A DNA stretch of 64,000 nucleotides from Burkholderia stabilis (GTDB taxonomy: Bacteria > Pseudomonadota > Gammaproteobacteria > Burkholderiales > Burkholderiaceae): NCBI RefSeq assembly GCF_001742165.1, contig NZ_CP016444.1:744001-808000 (forward strand), written 5' to 3'. Made by a program: the position numbers and the translations under genes. Shown in pieces: positions 27,249 through 35,016 of the stretch; the first letter of the stretch is position 1, and the number at the start of each line of letters is the position of its first letter. Under the pieces are notes generated by a model, which saw nothing but the letters and a program-made list of their open reading frames with translations, was not told the origin of the DNA and ran no database searches.

Positions 27249-29279
27249 CTATTCGCCTTGACCGGGCGGGTCGCCGCATTCCTCGGCCACGCTCGCGAGC
27301 CACGCCGCATAACTCGTGGCGACGCGCTCACGCAGCGCGTCGTCATGCCACACCCGGATCACTTGCCCGGCCACCCCGCCTTCCGCGGGATCGAGGTCGA
27401 CGCACAGATGATTGCCGCTGCCGTCGTGCGTGAACGGAATCCACTTGAGGTTGTACCAGTCGTCGCGGATGCCGGCATCCGGCTCGGACGTCATGTCGTC
27501 GAAATCGCCGCCGGCAACGAGCTTTTGCCAGATCGACCATTGCGCGACGATTTCCTGTGCGCCGAGCAATGCGTCGCTGTCGGCGAAGATCGCATCCGGA
27601 TCGGTTTGGCCGTCGTGAAGCCGGAGGCTTTCGAGCAAGCCGTCCGGCAGCGTCGAACCCAGCGCGGCATGCAACGCGGCGATCGCCCGCTCGTCGGCGG
27701 GCCCGTTGAGCCCGCCCGGCAAGCGTGCCGGGTCCGTGGCGATCAGGCGCTCGATGCGTGTCCATGCTTGCGGAACGTCGATGACGGTTGAGTCCGCAAC
27801 GGATGCGGAGGCAGCGGCGGCCGTCGCCGCTTGCGGCGGTTGCGTTCGAACGTCCGCGCTATTGGCCGGCGCGTCGGCGGGCGCACGCGTGCGATCGAGC
27901 CTCAGGAACAGAACCGGCGTGCCGGCCGGCAGCACCGTTTCACCGGCGGGTATCGCGACGAGCACGTCGGCTTCGGCCACGCCGCGAAGCGGGCCGTCCC
28001 CCTGGAACGGCAGCAGGCTGACCCGCGATTCGCCGCGCTCGGTTCGATGCAGGGTGCCCCAGCGCATCCCGTTGAATGCGACGTCCGTTTCGACGTCGTG
28101 CGTGATCGACGCGGCTTCCCAGTGCGGCCCGGGCGTCGCAACGTACTCCAGCGCGTCGAGCATGTGCGGGACGATCGCGTGCATGAGCGCCGCGACGCTG
28201 CTGGTATGCCCCGGCAGATTGACCAGCACGGCCTGGTCGTAGCTGACCAGGTGATGCGTGCCGCACGGCGTGCCGTCCGGTCTCGTGATCGGCACGACCC
28301 ACTTCGTCGGCGGCGAGCGATCTTCGCTTCGGCCGAAATTGAAGCGGCCGGCCGGCGTTTGCCGGATATCGACGACCCATTGCTCGTTCGGATACATCGG
28401 GCGCGCATTGAGCCCGCGCGACTGAAACGGGTGCACCACCGGCAACCCGGCGCCGACGATCAGGTCGTAACGCTGCGCCAGTTCGGCAAGCTTTACCTTG
28501 AATGCGTAGGCGTGCTGCTGCGAGTCGACCGACGGCGGCACGCTGTCGGGCGGATCGAGATATTCGGCCGGCGGCACGTCATATCCCCAGCGTTGCAGGG
28601 TGGCGCGGATATACGGCCCGCTCGTGTCCGGTCGTTGCCAGGGCGCGCGGGCGGCATGCGGCGGCGTGTGATCGTAGCCGACGATGACGACACCGATGCG
28701 CGGCCGCTTCGTCACGGCTATTTCGCGCACGCCCGCTGCAATCAGTGCGATCTGGCGCTCGGCGTTCACCCGTTCGCCTTTCGCCAGCAATACGTCGCCT
28801 TTCCTGTATTCGCTGCCGGGTGCGATCACGTGGTCGCCGCGCGCGATCGGCGCCTTCAGCCGCAGGACGGACCGGGCGCCCTGGCTGGCGAGCGGATGAC
28901 CGGATTTCGGTGCGATCGCGTCGGCGTTGTTCGGCAACGGGAAATACGCGGGGATATCGACGGTGCACCGCGCGTTGATCGCACGATCTACCGAACCGCC
29001 CGGGGGCGACGTGAGCATGCGCCAGCCGAGTGAGGCGTCGAGCTCGACGGGCGTACGCTGCGTTGCAGCGGCCGTATCGGACGCGCACAGCGCATAACCT
29101 TCCGATGCGGCGAGCGCAATGGCGGGGACGTTGTCGGGCGCAATCACGTCGGCCGCGGCGACGCGTGATACGGCATCGTCGATCGAGACGATTTCGCTTT
29201 GCATCGCACCCGGGGCGGCGCGTCGACACTGCTCATAGGCTTGCCTGAGCCACGCGGGATAGCGGGCGGGTATGCTCAT
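27249..29279 (-). CDS. MoeA-like protein fused to a C-terminal SMI1/KNR4 (SUKH) domain
   Basis: The ATG at 29279 gives 676 residues. Residues 1-465 follow MoeA order: IAPDNVPAIALAASEGYAL (40-64), GDHVIAPGSEYRKGDVLLAKG (148-168), RPRIGVVIVGYDH (192-204), YDLIVGAGLP (271-280), VLVNLPGHTSSVAA (351-364) and a domain-IV-like barrel to 462. An Ala/Thr/Pro linker (465-500) leads to a SUKH domain (503-668) with W-T-R-I-E at the start, LP..L..LRLHDGQ, and the core KWIPFTHDGSGNHLCVDLDP then GGVAGQVI. Typical MoeA residues are altered: SAMDGYA is ASEGYA, GGxSVG is GAGLPV and PGNP is PGHT. The canonical moeA is at 56200. Function is unknown. Confidence 0.8.
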   Translation of the reverse strand: MSIPARYPAWLRQAYEQCRRAAPGAMQSEIVSIDDAVSRVAAADVIAPDNVPAIALAASEGYALCASDTAAATQRTPVELDASLGWRMLTSPPGGSVDRAINARCTVDIPAYFPLPNNADAIAPKSGHPLASQGARSVLRLKAPIARGDHVIAPGSEYRKGDVLLAKGERVNAERQIALIAAGVREIAVTKRPRIGVVIVGYDHTPPHAARAPWQRPDTSGPYIRATLQRWGYDVPPAEYLDPPDSVPPSVDSQQHAYAFKVKLAELAQRYDLIVGAGLPVVHPFQSRGLNARPMYPNEQWVVDIRQTPAGRFNFGRSEDRSPPTKWVVPITRPDGTPCGTHHLVSYDQAVLVNLPGHTSSVAALMHAIVPHMLDALEYVATPGPHWEAASITHDVETDVAFNGMRWGTLHRTERGESRVSLLPFQGDGPLRGVAEADVLVAIPAGETVLPAGTPVLFLRLDRTRAPADAPANSADVRTQPPQAATAAAASASVADSTVIDVPQAWTRIERLIATDPARLPGGLNGPADERAIAALHAALGSTLPDGLLESLRLHDGQTDPDAIFADSDALLGAQEIVAQWSIWQKLVAGGDFDDMTSEPDAGIRDDWYNLKWIPFTHDGSGNHLCVDLDPAEGGVAGQVIRVWHDDALRERVATSYAAWLASVAEECGDPPGQGE

Positions 29280-29572
29280 CGAATTCCTTGTCGTGACGCT
29301 TCGGGGCGCACTGTCGTCAGACGCTGGCGGCCCGCGCCGCTCTCCCGGCGCGTCGTCGAAGCCAACTGTTTTGCGAAGCGGTATTGGACGATTCATCGGG
29401 CCGTGGCGTAACTGTCAGGTGTGTCAGGAGATTGTTGGCCGGGAACGCGCATCCACCCGCGTCTGAGCGGACTTTCCGCCGACGATTGGATGACGCGAGG
29501 CAACGGATGTGCCGGTCGAACGGAACGGTCGCCCGATACGGCAGTCATAAATTTTTTCGCAAGGAGCGGTGG

Positions 29573-29896
29573 ATGGCATCGAGTCAGACTACGGTCGATT
29601 TCCTCGTCGAGCAGATGGCGGCGGCCGGCACGGTATCGGCCCGCAAGATGTTCGGCGAATACGGTATTTATTGCGACGGCAGGATGGTCGCGCTCGTGTG
29701 CGACGATCGCCTGTTCGTCAAGCCGACGCCGGAAGGCCGAGCGTTTCTCGGCGCGTGCGAAGAAGGCCCGCCGTATCCGGCGGCGAAGCCGCACTTCGTC
29801 ATCGCCGGCGATCGCTGGGACGACCGCGAATGGCTGTCGGCGCTGATCCGGATCACCGCCGCGCAGCTGCCGGTGCCGGTGAAGCGGAGCCGATAG
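29573..29896 (+). CDS. TfoX/Sxy N-terminal domain protein
   Basis: The ATG at 29573, after AAGGAGC, gives 107 residues. The sequence SARKMFGEYGIYCDGRMVALVCDDRLFVKPT is the signature of the TfoX N-terminal domain, and the family's C-terminal half is absent, as in many short homologues. In Haemophilus and Vibrio, Sxy/TfoX controls competence with CRP; short proteobacterial versions have no proven role. It starts 293 bases from the divergent MoeA-SUKH gene and is followed by an unrelated exported protein. Confidence 0.88.
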   Translation: MASSQTTVDFLVEQMAAAGTVSARKMFGEYGIYCDGRMVALVCDDRLFVKPTPEGRAFLGACEEGPPYPAAKPHFVIAGDRWDDREWLSALIRITAAQLPVPVKRSR

Positions 29897-29997
29897 CGCC
29901 GATGCGGCTCATGCAACGTCGCGTCACGCCGCGCAGGGCGCAGGCGTATTCTGTGACACATGCGCGCGACCATCGCGGGCCTGGCGGGAGCACAAGA

Positions 29998-30918
29998 ATG
30001 GAGACATCCGGACATCCGCGCGGTACGGGGCGTACCCGTCGCGCCTGGCACGCGCTCGTCGCGGCCCTTTGTGTCGGCTGGAGTGCGCTGTCGTTCGGTG
30101 CGGAAGGCGCGGGCGGGGCGGCCGCGCTGCTCGACCGCTACCGCAGCCTCGGCGCGCAACTGAAGGACAACGCGTTTCACCGGCCGCTCTATCTCGAGTC
30201 GGCCGAGGCGTCGTCGTCGCTGAAGGGCGACATCTATGCGGTGGTCGACTATCCGTTCGCGGTCGTGAGCGGCCAGCTCAACGATGCCGCGCAAGGCCCC
30301 GCGAACTGGTGCGCGGTGCTGATCCTGCACCTGAACACGAAGTATTGTCACGCGTCGAGCAGCGGCAACGGCCCGGTGCTCGACGTGAACCTCGGCCGCA
30401 AGATCCAGCAGAAGCTGTCGGACACCTATCGCGTGCAGTTCCGCTACCGCGTGGCCGCCGCGACACCCGACTACTTCCAGGTCGACCTGACCGCCGACAG
30501 CGGCCCGATGGGCACGAAGGACTACCGGATCGCGCTGGAGGCCGTGCCGGTCGGCGCATCGCGCACGTTCCTGCACCTCACGTATTCGTACGGCTTCGGC
30601 ACGGTCGGGCGCATGGCGATGAAGACCTACCTCGCGACGGTCGGCAGCGACAAGGTCGGGTTTACGTCCGCGAGCGGCGCATCGGCCGCGCAGCCGCAGT
30701 ACATCGGCGGCGTGCGCGGGCTGCTGGAGCGCAACACGATGCGCTATTACCTCGCGATCGACACGTATCTCGCGACGCTCGACAAGCCGCTCGACCAGCG
30801 CCTCGCGCGCTGGTTCGACGCCACCGAGCAGTATCCGCAGCAACTGCACGAAGTGGAAAAGAGCGCGTATCTGCAGATGAAAACGCAGGAGGTCCAGCGG
30901 CAGCAGGCGGCGCGATAG
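29998..30918 (+). CDS. Conserved exported protein, function unknown
   Basis: The ATG at 29998 gives 306 residues. An N-terminal basic stretch (RGTGRTRR) and hydrophobic core (AWHALVAALCVGWSALSFGA) form a signal peptide. The mature part (LLDRYRSLGAQLKDNAFHRPLYLES, then GDIYAVVDYPFAVVSGQLN and LERNTMRYYLAIDTYLA) is a lipid-binding or START-like beta/alpha domain by appearance, without catalytic motifs. It is monocistronic and convergent with the binding-protein gene, 25 bases from its stop. No family name is recognised. Confidence 0.65.
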   Translation: METSGHPRGTGRTRRAWHALVAALCVGWSALSFGAEGAGGAAALLDRYRSLGAQLKDNAFHRPLYLESAEASSSLKGDIYAVVDYPFAVVSGQLNDAAQGPANWCAVLILHLNTKYCHASSSGNGPVLDVNLGRKIQQKLSDTYRVQFRYRVAAATPDYFQVDLTADSGPMGTKDYRIALEAVPVGASRTFLHLTYSYGFGTVGRMAMKTYLATVGSDKVGFTSASGASAAQPQYIGGVRGLLERNTMRYYLAIDTYLATLDKPLDQRLARWFDATEQYPQQLHEVEKSAYLQMKTQEVQRQQAAR

Positions 30919-30943
30919 GCTGCGCCGTTCGCTGTTTTGCCGC

Positions 30944-32095
30944 TCAGTTCGACGCGCCGCCGACCGTGCGGATGCTGTGCCACTGCCCCTGCTCGACGCG
31001 GAACAGCGTATAGGGCGGCTTGATCAGGTCGCCGCGCTCGTCGAACGAGATCTTCCCGGTCACGCCGGTGACCGACACGCCGGGCAGGCTCGCGACGATC
31101 TTGCCGCGATCGAGCGAATCGGCCTTGCGGACGGCGGCGATCATCGCGAGCGCCGCGTCGTACGCGAACGGCGCATAGAGCTCGACATCCTGGTTGAAGC
31201 GCGCCTTGTAGCGCTGCGCGAACGCCACGGCCGACGGCAGCTTGTCGAGCGCCGGCCCCGGCTCGAGATCCTGCGTGCCTTCGCCCGCGTTGCCGGCGAT
31301 CTTCAGGAATGCGTTGCTTTTCAGCGCGCCGGCCCCGAACAGCTGCGCGCGGATGCCGAGCGAGCGCATCTGCTTCACGAGCATCGCGCCCTGTTCGTCG
31401 AGCCCGCCGAAGAACAGCAGGTCGACGTTGTTGCTCTTCATCGTCGTCAGGATCGCGCGGAAATCGACGGCCTTGTCGTTCGTGTATTCGCGGCTGACGA
31501 TGCTGCCGTGCGCGTCCTTCACGCCTTTCTCGAACGCGTCGGCGAGGCCCTGGCCGAAGGCGGTGCGATCGTCGATGATGCCGATCCGCTTCGCCTTCAG
31601 CTGCTCGACCGCGAAGCGGCCGGCCACCACGCCGCCGACGCCGTCGTGCCCCATCGTGCGGAACACGTTCTTGAAGCCCTGCATCGTCAGTTGCGGATTG
31701 GTCGAGCCCGGCGTGATCATCGCGACGTTCGCCTGCTTGTAGACGGCCGACGCGGGAATGCTGCAGCCCGAGTTGTAATGGCCGACCACGCCGACCACGC
31801 CGTCGTCGACGAGCTTCTGCGCGACCTGGATCGCGATGCGCGGATCGGCCTGGTCGTCCTGAACGTCGAGCACGAAACGCACGGGCTTGCCGCCGATGGT
31901 CGGGTGCTTCGCGTTCTCCTCGTCGAGCGCGAGCTGCGCACCGTATTGCAGATCCTTGCCGACCCGCGCGACGGGCCCCGTCAGCGGGCCGGCGAAGCCG
32001 ATCTTGACGGTTTCCGGGTCCGCGGCCTGCGCGGATGCGGCAACCGCGCCGATCGAGCAGACGGTCAGCCATACGAGCCAGTTACGACGATTCAT
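30944..32095 (-). CDS. Branched-chain amino acid-type ABC substrate-binding protein (LivJ family)
   Basis: The ATG at 32095 gives 383 residues with signal peptide (LVWLTVCSIGAVAASAQA). The mature protein has the type-I periplasmic binding fold: VKIGFAGPLTGPVARVGKDLQYGAQLA, VVGVVGHYNSGCSIPAS, then KRIGIIDDRTAFGQGLADAF. It is downstream (38 bases) of an FAD-dependent amino-acid oxidase, so the ligand is probably an amino acid or derivative that the oxidase uses. No permease or ATPase gene accompanies it, so it must borrow a transporter or act as an orphan. Confidence 0.9.
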   Translation of the reverse strand: MNRRNWLVWLTVCSIGAVAASAQAADPETVKIGFAGPLTGPVARVGKDLQYGAQLALDEENAKHPTIGGKPVRFVLDVQDDQADPRIAIQVAQKLVDDGVVGVVGHYNSGCSIPASAVYKQANVAMITPGSTNPQLTMQGFKNVFRTMGHDGVGGVVAGRFAVEQLKAKRIGIIDDRTAFGQGLADAFEKGVKDAHGSIVSREYTNDKAVDFRAILTTMKSNNVDLLFFGGLDEQGAMLVKQMRSLGIRAQLFGAGALKSNAFLKIAGNAGEGTQDLEPGPALDKLPSAVAFAQRYKARFNQDVELYAPFAYDAALAMIAAVRKADSLDRGKIVASLPGVSVTGVTGKISFDERGDLIKPPYTLFRVEQGQWHSIRTVGGASN

Positions 32096-32133
32096 GGTGC
32101 CTCTCCTTGCAGTGGTTGAAGTTGCGGTGCGCG

Positions 32134-33363
32134 TCAGAATCGCGCGGCCCGGTATGGCGTGAGGTCCAGCGGCGGTGCGCGCTGGGCGACGAGGTCGGCG
32201 ACGATCCGCCCGGTGATGCCGGCGAGCGTCACGCCGAGATGCTGATGACCGAATGCGTGGATCACGCGTGTGCTGTGCTGCGCGCGGCCGATGACGGGCA
32301 CGCCGTCCGGCAGCGTCGGCCGGAAGCCGAGCCAGCTGCGTGTCGGCTCGCCGAGCGACGGCAGCGCTTCGCGCGCCGAGCGCGTGAGCAGCGCGACGAG
32401 CGAGCGGTTCATCGGGGCGTCGAAGCCGCCGAGTTCGACGGTGCCGGCCGCGCGTAACCCTTCGTCGAGCGGCGTCATGTAAAAGCCGCGCTCGGCCCAG
32501 CCGACCGGGCGCGTGACGACCTGTTCGCGCGCGTCGAACTGCACGTGATAGCCGCGCTCGGTGTCGAGCGGCACTGCATCGCCGCAGGCGGCCGCGAATT
32601 CCCGCGAGCGGGCGCCCGCGGCAATGACGACGTGATCGAAGGGCCGTGCCGCGCCGCCCGCATGCACGTTCACGCCCAGGTTGACCGGCTCGATCCGCTC
32701 GACGCGCTCGCGTTCGAGCGTCGCGCCGCCGGTGGCCAGATGCGCGAACAGTTCGGCGAGGAACCCGTGCGGATCGGAGAAATGCCAGCTGCCGTCGAAC
32801 AGCACGCCGCGCGAGAAGATCGGCGCGAGCGCGGGTTCGAGCCGGCGGATCGCGCTCGCGTCGAGCGTCTCGAACGGCACGCCGAGCCGGCGGCGCAGCG
32901 CGAGCGACGGCTGCGCGGCATCGAACGACGCCTGCCGCGCATACAGGTACAGGCATTCGCGCGGCCGCACGAACGCCGCGAGCCGCGTGGTGGCGAGCAG
33001 CGGCGCGTAGCCGTCGGCGGCGCGCGACAGCAGCGCGGCCAGCGCGCTCGCGCTGCGTGCGTGGCGCGCGGGCGTCGAGTCGAGCAGGAAGCGCGCGAGC
33101 CACGGCGCGCCGCGCAGCAGGTACGGCCAGCGGATGCGCAGCGGGCTGTCGGCGGCGAACAGGAAGTGCGGCATGTCGCGGAACACGGACGGGCCGTTCA
33201 CTGGCACGCAGCCGTACGGCGCGAACGTCGCGGCATTGCCGAACGACGCGCCCTGGCCGACGCCGGCCGGATCGAACAGCGTCACGCGATGCCCGTCGCG
33301 CTGCAGCCACGCCGCCGCGCCGAGCCCGATGAAGCCTGCACCCACGATGGCGACGTTCGCCAT
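32134..33363 (-). CDS. FAD-dependent D-amino acid dehydrogenase/oxidase (DadA/DAO family)
   Basis: The ATG at 33363 gives 409 residues starting VAIVGAGFIGLGAAAWLQRDGHRVTLFD, the dinucleotide-binding GxGxxG fold. Further landmarks are QGASFGNAATFAP, a DAO-family C-terminus (WLGFRPTLPDGVPVIGRAQ, then HAFGHQHLGVTLAGITGRIVADLV) and the substrate-side Tyr/Arg region. DadA-type enzymes deaminate D-amino acids and pass electrons to quinone. The gene is first in an operon with the binding protein and is divergent from a MocR-type regulator that probably controls it. The exact substrate is not visible. Confidence 0.85.
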   Translation of the reverse strand: MANVAIVGAGFIGLGAAAWLQRDGHRVTLFDPAGVGQGASFGNAATFAPYGCVPVNGPSVFRDMPHFLFAADSPLRIRWPYLLRGAPWLARFLLDSTPARHARSASALAALLSRAADGYAPLLATTRLAAFVRPRECLYLYARQASFDAAQPSLALRRRLGVPFETLDASAIRRLEPALAPIFSRGVLFDGSWHFSDPHGFLAELFAHLATGGATLERERVERIEPVNLGVNVHAGGAARPFDHVVIAAGARSREFAAACGDAVPLDTERGYHVQFDAREQVVTRPVGWAERGFYMTPLDEGLRAAGTVELGGFDAPMNRSLVALLTRSAREALPSLGEPTRSWLGFRPTLPDGVPVIGRAQHSTRVIHAFGHQHLGVTLAGITGRIVADLVAQRAPPLDLTPYRAARF

Positions 33364-33390
33364 GACGCATCCCCTCCGGCACACATGATT

Positions 33391-33580
33391 CACACAAAGT
33401 TGAGATAAAGAATCACACAGTAAATTTTTGTGTGCAATCAAAATGAGATTGTGTGGCGCTAGTGTTTACCCGATTTCAACCGCCTGATTCCATAGACTTT
33501 TCGGCTGACGTTTGACGGGGAGGGGATGTCATATACAATCGCTGGGCAAGCCAAAATGGCAGACAAACGCTTTTTGTGTG
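33391..33580. promoter_or_regulatory. Five TTGTGTG/CACACAA boxes between the oxidase and MocR genes
   Basis: CACACAA (33391), CACACAG (33414), TTGTGTG (33428), TTGTGTG (33449) and TTGTGTG (33574) are clustered in the 230-base divergent region, in both orientations. Four lie within 65 bases in an AT-rich segment. Repeated half-sites next to a MocR gene are what a MocR operator array looks like. The last box lies 15 bases before the ATG at 33595 and supports that start over an earlier in-frame ATG at 33556. Confidence 0.55.
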
Positions 33581-33594
33581 GTCACAGGCGACAA

Positions 33595-35006
33595 ATGGCA
33601 TCAGACAAACTTTCCGGCGAACGCGACAGCGGTGCGCCGGTGCAGGCGAAGCGGCCGACTTATGTCGAGGTATCGAGCTCGATCGAGGAGGAGATCCGCA
33701 ACGGCACGTATCCGCCGGGCAGCCGCCTGCCGCCTCAGCGCCAGCTCGCGACCGAGCTCGGCATCAACGTGTCGACCGTATCGCGCGCCTACAAGGAACT
33801 GCAGCTGCGCGGCCTCGTGATCGGCAGCAAGCGCCGCGGCTCGCTCGTCACCGGCGGCGCGATGCCGAGCATCGAGCCGGCCCGCGCGTCGCTCGCGGCC
33901 GGCAACGGCGTGATCGACCTGACCGTGAACCGCCCGGCGACCGGCGAATTTCTCGCATGCCTCGCGCAGACGTTCGGCACGCTGCCGAACGACCCGCGTT
34001 TTGCCGCGTTGCAGGAATACCAGCCGCCGCAGGGGCCCGACTGGGCGCGCGCGGCCGGCGCGCAGTGGCTCGCCGCGCCCGGCTTCGCGCCGTCGCGCGA
34101 CCAGGTGGTCGTCACGAGCGGCGCGCAGCACGGGCTGTACGCGGTGCTGAACAGCCTGATCGGCACCGACGGCGTGATCGTCGCCGATCGCCTCACGTAT
34201 TACGGGCTCAAGGCGCTTGCGCCGGTGTTCCAGTTCGAGATCGTCAGCGCGCCGGCCGACGACGACGGCCTGCTGCCCGACGAGATCGAGCGGATCTGCC
34301 AGCGCATGCCGGTCAAGGCGATCTTCGTCGTGCCGAACCTGCAGAACCCGACCGTCACGACGATGAGCCTCGCGCGCCGGATGGCGCTCGTCGACATCGC
34401 GCGGCGCCATCACGTGACGATCATCGAGGACGACGTGTACGGCCCGCTCGTGCGCGACCGGCTGCCGGCGATCGCGGGGCTGTGCCCCGAGCTGACGTTC
34501 CATATCGGCGCGACGTCGAAGATCCTTGCGCCGGGGCTGCGCCTCGGCTACCTGAGCTGCCCGCGCGACAGCGTGGCGTTGTGCGCGGAAGCGGTGCGCA
34601 CGACTGCATGGATGCCGGCGCCGACGTCGATGCTGATCGCGACGGTATGGATCGAGGACGGCACCGCCGAGCGGATCATGAGCGCGCAACTCGCGGAGAT
34701 CCGCGCGCGCGTCGATCTCGCGCGGAACTGCTGCCGGCCGGGCAACTGAAATCCGACCCGGCCTGCATGTTCGTGTGGCTGCGGCTGCCGCCGCCGTGGC
34801 GCGCGGACGATTTCGCTGCGAACGCGAAGGCGCGCGGCGTGATCGTGATGCCGTCGTCGACGTTCGCGGTCGATCGCGCGGAGATCGAGCACGGCGTGCG
34901 CATCAACCTCGCGTGCCCGGCCACGCGCGACGAGCTCGTCAACGGGCTGCGGATTCTGTCCGGCACGCTGAAGGACCGGCCGCGCGCGCTGTTCGGTTCG
35001 ATCTGA
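33595..35006 (+). pseudogene. MocR-type (GntR/aminotransferase) regulator, frameshifted near the 3' end
   Basis: The N-terminus has a GntR winged helix (SSSIEEEIRNGTYPPGSRLPPQRQLATELGINVSTVSRAYKELQLRGLV). It continues into a fold-type-I aminotransferase domain with the PLP-binding Lys in HIGATSKILAPGLRLGYL. At about 34724 the frame breaks: the reading ends RNCCRPGN at a TGA near 34749, while the -1 frame continues ELLPAGQLKSDPACMFVWLRLP to a TGA at 35004-35006. One base is missing around 34720-34726. Restored, the protein has 470 residues. It probably controls the divergent D-amino acid oxidase operon. Sequencing error is a real possibility. Confidence 0.8.
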
Positions 35007-35016
35007 CGGCGGCCGC

